Of a stretch of DNA of 64,000 bases, positions 1 through 7,458 are shown piece after piece (within the stretch, counting starts at the first letter, position 1; every line of letters starts with the position of its first letter). The notes under the pieces are model-generated. The model searched no databases. It was not told the origin of the DNA and saw only the letters and a list, made by a program, of their open reading frames with translations. Position numbers and translations under genes: made by a program. This DNA is from Pseudomonas trivialis (GTDB lineage Bacteria; Pseudomonadota; Gammaproteobacteria; Pseudomonadales; Pseudomonadaceae), in NCBI RefSeq assembly GCF_001439805.1, contig NZ_JYLK01000004.1:124001-188000 (forward strand). The letters are read 5' to 3'.

Positions 1-146
1 TGCCCCGGTGCCACAAGACCGGGGCGCAGGTGTCGGTTCAGTACGTCGAAATGATCAGAGCGCTGTCGATTCTGGCCGCCGCCCATCAAGCGCGATTTCA
101 AACTCTCGTAGTCCGTTGTGCGGTCATTGATGTAGCTCTGCGCCAT
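1..146 (-). CDS. 5' end of a second effector paralogue (partial at window edge)
   Basis: A minus-strand ATG at 146-144 opens the same reading frame as the complete gene at 864-1859, and the 48 visible codons are nearly identical to it (MAQSYINDRTTDYE onward). The gene continues beyond the window. It lies downstream, in transcription order, of the first effector, its immunity gene and an immunity fossil, so the locus is at least a two-copy array. Whether this copy has the same C-terminal toxic part cannot be seen. In polymorphic toxin loci such extra 5' copies often carry a different C-terminus; that is family knowledge, not an observation here. Confidence 0.75.
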   Translation of the reverse strand, partial: MAQSYINDRTTDYESLKSRLMGGGQNRQRSDHFDVLNRHLRPGLVAPG

Positions 147-243
147 GCCTTACATCCGGGATGCAATGAAACTGGCGTCGAAATATAAGCAGGGAAGCAC
201 GGCCTGGACACAAATCCGGGAGGGGCCCATCACATTTGGGAAG

Positions 244-258
244 CTGCCTACACGGCAG
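244..258. other. Solitary hairpin resembling a type I-F CRISPR repeat stem
   Basis: CTGCCTACACGGCAG forms a 5-bp stem with a 5-base loop. With the preceding AG it matches the core of the type I-F (Csy) repeat known from Pseudomonas. The flanks agree only in part. There is no second unit or spacer beside it, so this is not an array. A second copy at 1957-1971 exists because the whole 303-bp segment is duplicated. Confidence 0.4.
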
Positions 259-329
259 AGAATTTGCGCTTACAGAAAGCGGCCCGACCTACCGTCAAAC
301 CTTCGGCAATAGCCGGTAGTCGGGAGCGC

Positions 330-449
330 TCACTGAAGCCAGGCGCACCAATAGTCCCAACTGACAGCCCAAATCATCGCAAGTCGATAGGGCCGTCCGG
401 TCCAGCGTTTGAGTGATAGCGGAACGGCAGATAACTCTGCCTCAGTCAT
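330..449 (-). pseudogene. Fossil 3' fragment of an immunity gene
   Basis: On the minus strand the frame from 449 to 330 encodes 39 residues beginning MTEAELSAVPLSLKRW and ending in TGA. This aligns closely with the C-terminal third of the intact immunity protein next to it (VTEAELKSIPLSLRRW). Tryptophan and proline positions are kept, but the second membrane segment is scrambled. The fragment lies directly after, and in frame with, the stop of the intact gene at 483. It has no N-terminal half and no convincing ribosome-binding site. I read it as the tail of an older immunity gene left by recombination between tandem effector modules. Confidence 0.75.
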
Positions 450-482
450 AAAACTTTTTTTCACGGCGTCAGTTGGATCACA

Positions 483-860
483 TCAGATTTGAATGTCGAA
501 CCACCAAAACCAGACGCACCAAACGATGGTTGCGCCCCCCCAGATATAAGTAAGGTAAAAGGGCCACAACACCCAACGCCTGAGTGACAAAGGAATGGAC
601 TTCAGTTCGGCCTCCGTCACGATTCCTGCTTCCACGTGGCGTTTTGAATCGGACAAAAACTCATAAATCTGCAACATGCGATAAAACCTGTCGATTGGCT
701 GGTTTCTTCCCCAAAAGCGTTTAGTGTCGCGAACCTTTTCATTTTGGCTGAAGCAGCTTTCCAGACTGTCGAGTTTTACGTACTCGGCAAATAGTCGCAG
801 CCCGAGGGTAACAAGGCCTCCAACAAACCAGACGACGGTGTAGACGAGAAAGAATGACAA
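483..860 (-). CDS. Putative two-helix membrane immunity protein
   Basis: This is a 125-residue protein with a strongly hydrophobic N-terminus (about residues 2-24) and a tryptophan-rich hydrophobic C-terminus (about 95-122), separated by a charged helical middle. It starts three bases after the stop of the 331-residue effector, so the two are co-transcribed. The same arrangement recurs at 23649-24038, where a 129-residue protein of the same topology follows a PAAR effector with the same C-terminal domain. The shared context and shape suggest an inner-membrane immunity protein protecting against a membrane-acting toxin. No named family was recognised; immunity function is inferred from position. 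Confidence 0.65.
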   Translation of the reverse strand: MSFFLVYTVVWFVGGLVTLGLRLFAEYVKLDSLESCFSQNEKVRDTKRFWGRNQPIDRFYRMLQIYEFLSDSKRHVEAGIVTEAELKSIPLSLRRWVLWPFYLTYIWGGATIVWCVWFWWFDIQI

Positions 861-863
861 TTG

Positions 864-1859
864 TCAGGCCCCTTCAGGATCGAATATCAAGTCTCCATCA
901 ACCTCGATGATCTCCCCACCCAAAAAAGCACCGCCAGCACCGCCAGCATTTCCGCCTGCGCTGCCTCCCGCTGCACCTCCAATGACCCCACACGCAAGTA
1001 ATCCATTTCCTTTCAAATAAACGCCCAGATACAAGCGACAAGCACTACGAGCTACATCAGCAGCTAATTTTGCCCCAATGGCAGCTCCCGTCACCCCGCC
1101 CACAAACCTGCCCGCCTCCACATATTTCGCTCGTCTGCACTGCGCTTCCTTACCCGTCATACAGGCTTCCTTGATCTCCAAACCTGTGACGCCAACATCC
1201 AACAGCAATCCTGCATATGTCCCTTTGCCCAACCACTTGGACGTCTGCGTTATCGCCTTGATTCTTTGCGCATATCCTGCAATTTCATTCTTGTGCAGAT
1301 AACTTTTAGTCGACAATCCGAGCACTTTCTTCAACGATTGATTGCCTTGCAATCCCGTTCCGAAACGCGCCGCTCCTTGCAACTGCGCATCCAATCGACC
1401 AAACAGCATCTGCCGCTGCCGAACAAATCCATCCCTGTCCAACCCGCCACTCTTCAACCGTTGATGCAAACGTTCGATTTCTCCCAGTGTTCGCCCCACT
1501 TCATCCAGATGCCGCCCCCAGCCAGACGCTGCGCTTCCCACACCAATCGAGCCATACGCAAGAAAACTCTGCAGCAAATCATAATTGCCGATCACCACCG
1601 CGCCAGCCGACGTATTCAGCTCCAGGCTGCGACGAACCTGTTCAGCATGCCGCATCAACCAGGCCTCCTCGCCGGAACAGCTCACGCTGCCGGCATCGGG
1701 AATAATCACCAATTGGCCCGGTGCCACAAGACCGGGGCGCAGGTGTCGGTTCAGTACGTCGAAATGATCAGAGCGCTGTCGATTCTGGCCGCCGCCCATC
1801 AAGCGCGATTTCAAACTCTCGTAGTCCGTTGTGCGGTCATTGATGTAGCTCTGCGCCAT
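864..1859 (-). CDS. Predicted membrane-acting effector without PAAR domain
   Basis: The 331-residue protein aligns with the last two thirds of the PAAR protein at 24035-25447. Shared blocks are EAWLMRHAEQV/EAQLMRAAQQV, the helical ERLHQ region and the Y/F-x-E-x-G-[RK]-F-VG segment near residue 250. Residues 35-58 (HLRPGLVAPGQLVIIP) look like a LysM-type fold. The C-terminal ~85 residues are hydrophobic and packed with glycine and alanine (GGAAGGSAGGNAGGAGGAF), as in pore or membrane-inserting toxins. There is no PAAR or signal peptide, so it would need a carrier. An in-frame TAA two codons upstream fixes the start. A small membrane protein follows three bases downstream. Function as a type VI effector is inferred. 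Confidence 0.65.
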   Translation of the reverse strand: MAQSYINDRTTDYESLKSRLMGGGQNRQRSDHFDVLNRHLRPGLVAPGQLVIIPDAGSVSCSGEEAWLMRHAEQVRRSLELNTSAGAVVIGNYDLLQSFLAYGSIGVGSAASGWGRHLDEVGRTLGEIERLHQRLKSGGLDRDGFVRQRQMLFGRLDAQLQGAARFGTGLQGNQSLKKVLGLSTKSYLHKNEIAGYAQRIKAITQTSKWLGKGTYAGLLLDVGVTGLEIKEACMTGKEAQCRRAKYVEAGRFVGGVTGAAIGAKLAADVARSACRLYLGVYLKGNGLLACGVIGGAAGGSAGGNAGGAGGAFLGGEIIEVDGDLIFDPEGA

Positions 1860-2016
1860 GCCTTACATCCGGGATGCAATCAAACTGGCGTCGAAATATA
1901 AGCAGGGAAGCACGGCCTGGACACAAGTCCGGGAGGGGCCCATCACATTTGGGAAGCTGCCTACACGGCAGAGAATTTGCGCTTACAGAAAGCGGCCCGA
2001 CCTACCGTCAAACCTT
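1714..2016. repeat. 303-bp direct repeat, copy B
   Basis: This is the second copy of the segment at 1-303 (three mismatches). It contains the start of the complete effector gene and its upstream flank, including the hairpin at 1957-1971. On the minus strand the flank holds a short open frame ending CLYFDASLIASRM that stops five bases before the effector ATG. It may be the tail of a lost upstream gene; nothing upstream of 2016 continues it. Confidence 0.95.
1957..1971. other. Second copy of the type I-F-like repeat stem
   Basis: Identical CTGCCTACACGGCAG hairpin, lying about 100 bases upstream of the effector start on the minus strand. It is duplicated as part of the 303-bp segment. It could act in RNA as a stem-loop of the leader; no function is shown. 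Confidence 0.4.
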
Positions 2017-2024
2017 TACCACTT

Positions 2025-2060
2025 TGGCGAGCGGGCTTGCCACAACAGGCCCGCTCGCCA
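2025..2060. repeat. REP palindrome
   Basis: TGGCGAGCGGGC is followed after a 12-base loop by its exact complement GCCCGCTCGCCA. This is the same arm as in the long inverted repeats near 10.8, 27.1 and 31.0 kb, here with the interior deleted. It sits between the effector leader and the end of the AttH-like gene and may end transcription on either strand. Confidence 0.85.
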
Positions 2061-2134
2061 CAGAGGTGCACTTTTGCTGCACGAGAGTTTTTGCTTTGCT
2101 TTGATTTTGATCTCAGGCGCCCCGTCAACCACGC

Positions 2135-3205
2135 CTAGTACCCGGTCATCTCCAGATACCCCACCCCACCCTCAAACTTCACCGGACCTTCCCAGTAAGG
2201 AATACCCAGATCCATCCAGGCCTTGGGATTGACGGCCTGCGTCGTAATATCCAAGCCCTTGCCGGGAATCTTCAGCGACCAGCGCGTGGGAATACGGCGC
2301 CCGTCAATCTCGGTGGTGGCCAATGGCGTGAGCTGGATATCGGCATTGTGCAAGGTCTGCGTCCCCCCTTGCGGATCAATCCAGGTACCCGTCAGGTAAC
2401 CCGAACCGTCCTTCTGCCGCACACGAAACAGCATCAACTGCTCGCCCCCGTCCAGGTGCAACGAAAACCAGTCCCAGCCCGTCTGGCTGGCGGCTAATGG
2501 CTGGCTGCTCCACTCCCGATCCAGCCACGCCGGCCCGGTCACCTGATACACCTTGCCATCCAGGCTGACACTGCCGCTGGCGGTGAAAAACGGCTGACTG
2601 TAGTAATACGACGCCTGGCCCTGATCCGATTTACGGCTGTAGCCACGGTCACCCTGCAGCACCAACGGGCGGCTGGAGGTCAGGCGCAAATCGTAGGCAA
2701 ACTGCGCGCCGCCGGCCTTGAGTTGCATGTCTGCCAAGGGGCTGGCCGCGCCGGGACGGCTGGCAAAATTCCACTCGTCGATCCAGGCAGCAAACGGCGC
2801 CGCCTGGGCGCCGGCCTGGCCGACACCGCCACGGGCGTAGCGCTCGGCAGCGTAGTGCCGGGTGGCGGAAGTGACCGCCGCGTGGCCCAGCCACACGGTG
2901 GAATCGCGCCAACCGGCCTGCGCGGGCCCGGCCTGCAAGGCGTTGCGAAACAACGTCCACTGCACGCCAAATACATTGCCCTGGGCGTCCTTCACGTTGG
3001 CGGTCACGTACCACCATTCAATGCGAAAGCCTGGATGCGCGCCGTGGTCTTCGGGAAACGTGAACACCTTGCCCGGCACCACCTGGGCAAAGTCCGCCGC
3101 TTCGCTGCCAAGGCCGGCGAAGCTTTCTTCAGGGGCGGGGACTTTGTCGCACGCGCTCAACAGCAGCAACGCGCACCACAACCAGGCTTTAATGTTCATG
3201 GGCAA
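2135..3205 (-). CDS. AttH/CrtC-type lipocalin-like lipoprotein
   Basis: The 356-residue protein starts with a lipoprotein signal; the lipobox LLSAC puts the lipidated cysteine near residue 19. The body carries the AttH/hydroxyneurosporene-synthase-like pattern: FRIEWWYVTANV near residue 60 and GPAWLDREWSSQPL near 225. In Agrobacterium, AttH belongs to an AttEFGH ABC system, and here the gene overlaps the end of an FtsX-type permease gene followed upstream by its ATPase, the same partnership. It is probably an envelope lipoprotein binding a hydrophobic ligand. Real enzymatic carotenoid hydratase activity is unlikely, as no carotenoid genes are near. The start could be the third residue (Met at 3199). 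Confidence 0.8.
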   Translation of the reverse strand: MPMNIKAWLWCALLLLSACDKVPAPEESFAGLGSEAADFAQVVPGKVFTFPEDHGAHPGFRIEWWYVTANVKDAQGNVFGVQWTLFRNALQAGPAQAGWRDSTVWLGHAAVTSATRHYAAERYARGGVGQAGAQAAPFAAWIDEWNFASRPGAASPLADMQLKAGGAQFAYDLRLTSSRPLVLQGDRGYSRKSDQGQASYYYSQPFFTASGSVSLDGKVYQVTGPAWLDREWSSQPLAASQTGWDWFSLHLDGGEQLMLFRVRQKDGSGYLTGTWIDPQGGTQTLHNADIQLTPLATTEIDGRRIPTRWSLKIPGKGLDITTQAVNPKAWMDLGIPYWEGPVKFEGGVGYLEMTGY

Positions 3206-5663
3206 ATGTCCTCAGCAGCTCCGCCGGGCGGCTGCGGTACAGCTGCCAAAGCGGCCAGGCCGAGGCCAGCAGCGTGGCGAGCATTGCCAGCCCCAGCAAT
3301 TGCGCCAACTGCCACGGAAATACCTGCAACGGCAGACGCCAGCCAAAGGCCTGCACGTTGATCACCGCGTCCAGGCACCAGGCCAGCAGCAGGCCCAGGG
3401 GCAAGGCGAGCACCAGGGTCAGCACCGCCAGCAACCAGGTCTGGCCCAGGTTGAGCAGCATCAGTTGTCGGCGCGTCACCCCCAGCGCCCACAACGGCGC
3501 AAGTTGGCCGAGGCGGCTTTGGCTCTGGGTCAACAGGCTGATGAACAGCGCCACGCCGGCGACGCCGAGGGTGAGGCTGTTGAGCGCGGCCGTGGCAGCG
3601 AACGTGCGTTCGAACACCTGGCTCGACCAGCCTTTGAGCTGCTGTTGATCGACAATGCGGCTGTCCTCCAGGGCAAAGGTGCGCTGCACGGCCTGGATCA
3701 GCAAAGGTACCTGTTGCGGCAACACCCGCAGGTTGAAGCGCACCGGCGACAGCCCCGGCCAATGCGCCAACAGGTGCTGTGAATCGACCAGCAGGTGGCC
3801 CTTGGGGTTGCCGTAGTCGGCGTAAATCCCGACCACCGAGGGCGACCAGTTGCCCTGCGCGGTGGGCACGCTGAGCGTATCGCCCAATCGCACCTTCAAG
3901 CGCCGCGCCAATTGTTCGCTGAGCATCACTGTATCGCCTTGATGCAGGCGGTCCCAGGGTTGGCCGACGGCTTCCAGCAACGGCCAGTGCTGACGGTAGG
4001 TCGGGTCGTCGACCACGCCGAACACGTCCGCCGGCCAGCCCTGCAACTGCACGCTGACCTGCCAGGCGGGCAGCACCGCCTGCACCTGCGGTTGGCGGGC
4101 CAGCCAGGTGTGCATCTGCTCGGCCTGCGCCGGGTTTTGCGGGTTGAGGTAGAGCTCGGCGGTAAGGCGCTGTTCCAGCCAGTTATCGAAGGTGTGGCGA
4201 AAGCCCGAGGTCATGGAGCCCGCGCCGATATTGGCCGCCAGCGCCAACAGCAGCGCCATCAGCGCCAGGCTCAGGGCCGGCAGTTGCTGGCGGCAATCGG
4301 CGAGAAACCACTGACCCAACACCGAACGGCTGCGCCCCAGCACGCCTTTGAGCAGCGCATTGAGCAACACCGGCAAGCCCAGCGCCGCGCCCAGCAACAG
4401 TGCGGCCATCAGCACAAACCCGGCGGCCAGGCTGTTGCCCAGCCACAGCGCCAGCAACGCAATCAGCAGCGCCGCCCCCGCCACCCACCCCTGGCGCCGC
4501 AACCAGCGGCCATGGGCCTCATGCCAGGCCTGGGCGTTGGCCAGTGCCAGCAGCGGCAAGCGTGCCGCGCGCCACAGGCTGCCGGCACCGGCAAGCAGCG
4601 CGCCGAGCAGGCTCAAGCCGAGCCCGGCTACCCACCACCCAGGGCTGAGGCTCAGTTGGCCCGGCACCTCGGCGCCGTACAGGCCGCGTATGCTGGCAGC
4701 CACATCCGGCAGCAACAGGCTGGCCAGCAAGTACCCGCTGGCCACACCCAGCACGCCGCCGAGCAACGCCAGCACACCCAGCTCCACACTCAGGCTGAGG
4801 ATCAGCAGGCGCGCGCTGACCCCGCAGGCGCGCAAGGTGCGCAGCAGGCTGCGTCGTTGCTCCAGGGCCAGCCCGATGGCGGCGTGGACGATAAACAACC
4901 CGACCACAAAGGACAGAAAGCCCAGGGCATCCAGGTTCAGGTGAAAGCTTTCGGTGAGGCGCGCGAGGTTGTTGTCTTCGCCCTGCTTGAGCTGCAAGCC
5001 GGCCGGTGGCGTGGGATGGGTGGCGGCGAAGGTCTTGTCCAGCAGCAGGCGCGACAATTGCCCGGGCATGCCCAGCAAAGGTTGCGCAAAGCCGATGTCC
5101 ATCAGCAGCAGGCCGGGGGCCATGTCCGGCTGGGCCTGCAAGGGCGGCAAGGTTTGCCCGCTGGCGGTGTGCGCTTGCTCGCCCTCGCGCAGGCCCAGCG
5201 CGTGCAGGGTCTGCGGCGAAATCCAGGTGCGCCCCGGCGCGGCAAAAAACGCGAGCCTCTGCGCCTGGCTCAAACGCTGCCCTGCCACCGCGCCACTGCC
5301 GGGCAGGGACAGCGGTTCGATGCCCATCAACTGCAGACGCTGGTCTTCATGCCCCTTGAGCACCACGCGCCCCTGCACCACCGGCGACACCGGCCAGCCG
5401 GCGCGACGCAACTGGGCAAACAGCGCCTCGGGGAAAGCGGCGGCATCCGGCGCACTCAGGCTGGCTTGCGGCTCACCGCCGATCAACTGGCCGGCGCGCG
5501 CGTAACTGTCCCGCGCTTGACTGTTGAGGGCTTGCACGCCAGTGAGCAACGCCGTGGCGAGCCACAAGCCGGTGAGCACACTGAAAAACTGCACGGGGTG
5601 ACGCCGCCAGTGGCTGAGCAGCGCGCGCAACGCCCAATAAAATACTCTCATCTCAAGACGCAC
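3189..5663 (-). CDS. ABC transporter permease, two FtsX domains
   Basis: The 824-residue membrane protein has one N-terminal helix, a long soluble region, and two FtsX-like helix clusters (about residues 245-375 and 695-815) with further helices between 390 and 490. This looks like two permeases fused in one chain, corresponding to AttF plus AttG or to a long MacB/LolE-type permease. It overlaps the ATPase gene by 11 bases at its start and the lipoprotein gene by 17 bases at its end, so the three form one unit. The role is probably extraction or movement of a lipid or lipoprotein ligand in the envelope. Substrate unknown. Confidence 0.85.
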   Translation of the reverse strand: MRLEMRVFYWALRALLSHWRRHPVQFFSVLTGLWLATALLTGVQALNSQARDSYARAGQLIGGEPQASLSAPDAAAFPEALFAQLRRAGWPVSPVVQGRVVLKGHEDQRLQLMGIEPLSLPGSGAVAGQRLSQAQRLAFFAAPGRTWISPQTLHALGLREGEQAHTASGQTLPPLQAQPDMAPGLLLMDIGFAQPLLGMPGQLSRLLLDKTFAATHPTPPAGLQLKQGEDNNLARLTESFHLNLDALGFLSFVVGLFIVHAAIGLALEQRRSLLRTLRACGVSARLLILSLSVELGVLALLGGVLGVASGYLLASLLLPDVAASIRGLYGAEVPGQLSLSPGWWVAGLGLSLLGALLAGAGSLWRAARLPLLALANAQAWHEAHGRWLRRQGWVAGAALLIALLALWLGNSLAAGFVLMAALLLGAALGLPVLLNALLKGVLGRSRSVLGQWFLADCRQQLPALSLALMALLLALAANIGAGSMTSGFRHTFDNWLEQRLTAELYLNPQNPAQAEQMHTWLARQPQVQAVLPAWQVSVQLQGWPADVFGVVDDPTYRQHWPLLEAVGQPWDRLHQGDTVMLSEQLARRLKVRLGDTLSVPTAQGNWSPSVVGIYADYGNPKGHLLVDSQHLLAHWPGLSPVRFNLRVLPQQVPLLIQAVQRTFALEDSRIVDQQQLKGWSSQVFERTFAATAALNSLTLGVAGVALFISLLTQSQSRLGQLAPLWALGVTRRQLMLLNLGQTWLLAVLTLVLALPLGLLLAWCLDAVINVQAFGWRLPLQVFPWQLAQLLGLAMLATLLASAWPLWQLYRSRPAELLRTFAHEH

Positions 5664-6321
5664 CGGCGGGCACGACCCGCCCGCGATGCAGCACCACCTG
5701 GCGGTCGAGCCGCGCCGCGATGCGCGGGCTGTGGGTGACCATCAACAGGCTGGTGGGGCTGTCGCGCAACAGGTCCAGCAGCAGTTGCAGCACGTCATCG
5801 CTGGTGGCTTCGTCGAGATTGCCGGTGGGTTCATCCGCCAGCAACAGGCCCGGCCGCGACGCCAGCGCGCGGCCCACCGCCACCCGCTGCTGCTGACCGC
5901 CGGAGAGTTGCTCGGGATAGCGCTTGAGCAAGTCGCCCAGGCCCAGGCGCTCGACCAACTGTGCCTGCCACTGCGGATCAAAACGCCCGGCCAGGCGCGC
6001 CTGGAAGGCCAGGTTATCGTCGACGCGCAAACTGCCGATCAGGTTGAACTGCTGGAACACCAGACCGATTTCGCTACGTCGCCACTGCGCCAGTTGCGCC
6101 TCGCCCAGTTGGTCCAGGCGCTGCTCGCCCACCTGGATAGTACCGGCGTCCACGCGGTCGAGCCCGGCCACCAGATGCAGCAACGTGCTCTTGCCGCTGC
6201 CCGACTCACCCATCAGCGCCAGGCTGCCGCGCTCGCCCAGGTGAAGGTCGACGCCTGCCAGCACCGCCAGCGGCCCCTGCGGGGTGGTGTAGCTCTTGCG
6301 CACGCCGTGCACCTGCAACAT
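5653..6321 (-). CDS. ABC transporter ATP-binding protein, LolD/AttE type
   Basis: The protein has the full ABC ATPase set: Walker A GESGSGKST (about residue 38-46), signature LSGGQQQRVAVGRAL near 140, Walker B LLLADEPTGNLD near 162 and the switch histidine in VTHSPRIA near 197. Its length of 222 residues is usual for LolD/MacB-N-type subunits. The ATG at 6321 was preferred to the GTG three codons upstream because it starts directly before the first beta strand (MLQVHGVRKSY). The stop overlaps the permease start. It energises the FtsX-type permease encoded next to it. Confidence 0.9.
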   Translation of the reverse strand: MLQVHGVRKSYTTPQGPLAVLAGVDLHLGERGSLALMGESGSGKSTLLHLVAGLDRVDAGTIQVGEQRLDQLGEAQLAQWRRSEIGLVFQQFNLIGSLRVDDNLAFQARLAGRFDPQWQAQLVERLGLGDLLKRYPEQLSGGQQQRVAVGRALASRPGLLLADEPTGNLDEATSDDVLQLLLDLLRDSPTSLLMVTHSPRIAARLDRQVVLHRGRVVPAGAS

Positions 6322-6594
6322 AAAACACACTCACTTGAAAAGCTGAAAACGAGAATAACGGCTGAGGGCGCAAAGTACGCAAATTTTTCACATGGATTTC
6401 ACCGCCATCCCACCACTGCCACTTTAAATTGCCGGCGCATTACTGATGAGTCGGCAACTTGTTAGTTATTCAGTGCGACAACTTTTAACCGCAGGATGTT
6501 CAGCCAAAAGACAGCCACCCTGTGACAGCCTCTTTATCCCACTGCGGGCATCCGTTAATGCATTGCGCCTACTTGAATATTAATAAATACGGCC

Positions 6595-7269
6595 ATGGTG
6601 AATGATGTGGTTGACCTTACGCTGACCAAACCGCGCACGCGCCGACGTTTTATCAAACGCTGGCGAACGTGGCGGATGAGCCTTGCCGTCGTGAGCCTGA
6701 TGCTCGCAGGCTGGCTGTTGTGGCCTGCGACACCCCGCGACCTGGGTGTGGGCAAACGGCTGCTGACGGCGCATCTTTTGCCTGCCTGGCGGGAAGGCGA
6801 ACTGATCGTGCTGGTGCGCCATGAAGAGCGCTGTGATCGCTCGAAAACCCCCTGCCTCGGTCCACTTGACGGCCTCACCGTCGTCGGCAACCAGCACGCC
6901 GAGGCGCTGGGCAAAGCCTTCAGGGTATTGGGCATGACGCGCACCGACGTGCTCGCCAGCCCCGCCACTCGCACGGTCCAGACCGCCCAGGCGATGTTCG
7001 GCAAGGTCCAGCTTACCGCCGACCCACAGGCCATTTGCGGCGAGGCGATCGGCGAAGCGTTGCTGCAGCACAAACATCCCGGGCGCAACCTGATCTTCGT
7101 CACCCATAGTGGTTGCATCGCCGACTTCGAAAAAGCCCTGGGCTATCCCCATGCGGCGTTTCCCCAGTACGGCAGCGCGCTGTTCATACGGGCCAGGGCA
7201 GACGGCAGGTTCGACACCTTGGGCCTGGTCAATGGGCCCGCGTGGACGGCTGTTTTGAAAAACCTCTGA
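6595..7269 (+). CDS. Histidine phosphatase, Ais/LPS heptose-phosphate phosphatase type
   Basis: The 224-residue protein has one N-terminal membrane anchor (about residues 28-46), then a histidine-phosphatase domain. RHEERCDRS near residue 76 carries the phospho-accepting histidine, and THSGCIADFEKA near 168 the second catalytic histidine. The Ais/PmrG relatives act on phosphorylated heptose of the LPS core and are linked to the arn lipid A modification genes; an arnT-like gene follows here. That context supports an envelope role. No strong ribosome-binding site is seen before this ATG, and a Met at codon 28 is possible, though that would lose part of the basic N-terminus. Confidence 0.7.
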   Translation: MVNDVVDLTLTKPRTRRRFIKRWRTWRMSLAVVSLMLAGWLLWPATPRDLGVGKRLLTAHLLPAWREGELIVLVRHEERCDRSKTPCLGPLDGLTVVGNQHAEALGKAFRVLGMTRTDVLASPATRTVQTAQAMFGKVQLTADPQAICGEAIGEALLQHKHPGRNLIFVTHSGCIADFEKALGYPHAAFPQYGSALFIRARADGRFDTLGLVNGPAWTAVLKNL

Positions 7270-7330
7270 ACACACTTTTTTACATATCCAGCATTACCTA
7301 TTCAGCAAAATGACAGGCCTGTTCTGGCAT

Positions 7331-7364
7331 GTTGAGCCGCGCCCGTTAATTAACGGCGCCCAAC
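7331..7364. promoter_or_regulatory. Long palindrome upstream of arnT
   Basis: A perfect 12-base palindrome CGTTAATTAACG at 7344-7355 sits inside a longer imperfect one reaching from GTTG at 7331 to CAAC at 7364. It lies about 95 bases before the arnT start and after the phosphatase stop. It could be a terminator of the first gene or an operator of the second. No run of T follows it, which slightly favours an operator. Confidence 0.4.
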
Positions 7365-7458
7365 ATAACTCGACCCAGTTAGTGAACATTTTGAGTCTTG
7401 CTCTTATTACTTATATAGCCCCCCACTCCGTCATTAAGTGTCAAGGAGCCGCGCGCTC

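Larger units (their letters stand above)
1..303. repeat. 303-bp direct repeat, copy A
   Basis: Positions 1-303 repeat positions 1714-2016 at a constant offset of 1713 with only three mismatches (at 3, 168 and 214). The repeat covers the first 146 bases of the minus-strand effector gene and about 157 bases of its upstream flank. Outside it the sequences diverge at once: copy A runs into an immunity-gene fossil, copy B into a REP palindrome. This is the signature of a recent tandem duplication or gene conversion of the 5' end of an effector module. The left end is cut by the window, so the full repeat may be longer. Confidence 0.95.

Noticed and set aside
244..1971. CRISPR array
   Set aside because: Only isolated stems, no repeat-spacer series and no cas genes.
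1858..2232. 124-codon plus-strand frame over the 303-bp repeat
   Set aside because: Antisense to the effector leader, crosses a REP palindrome, and has no ribosome-binding site or homology that I recognise.
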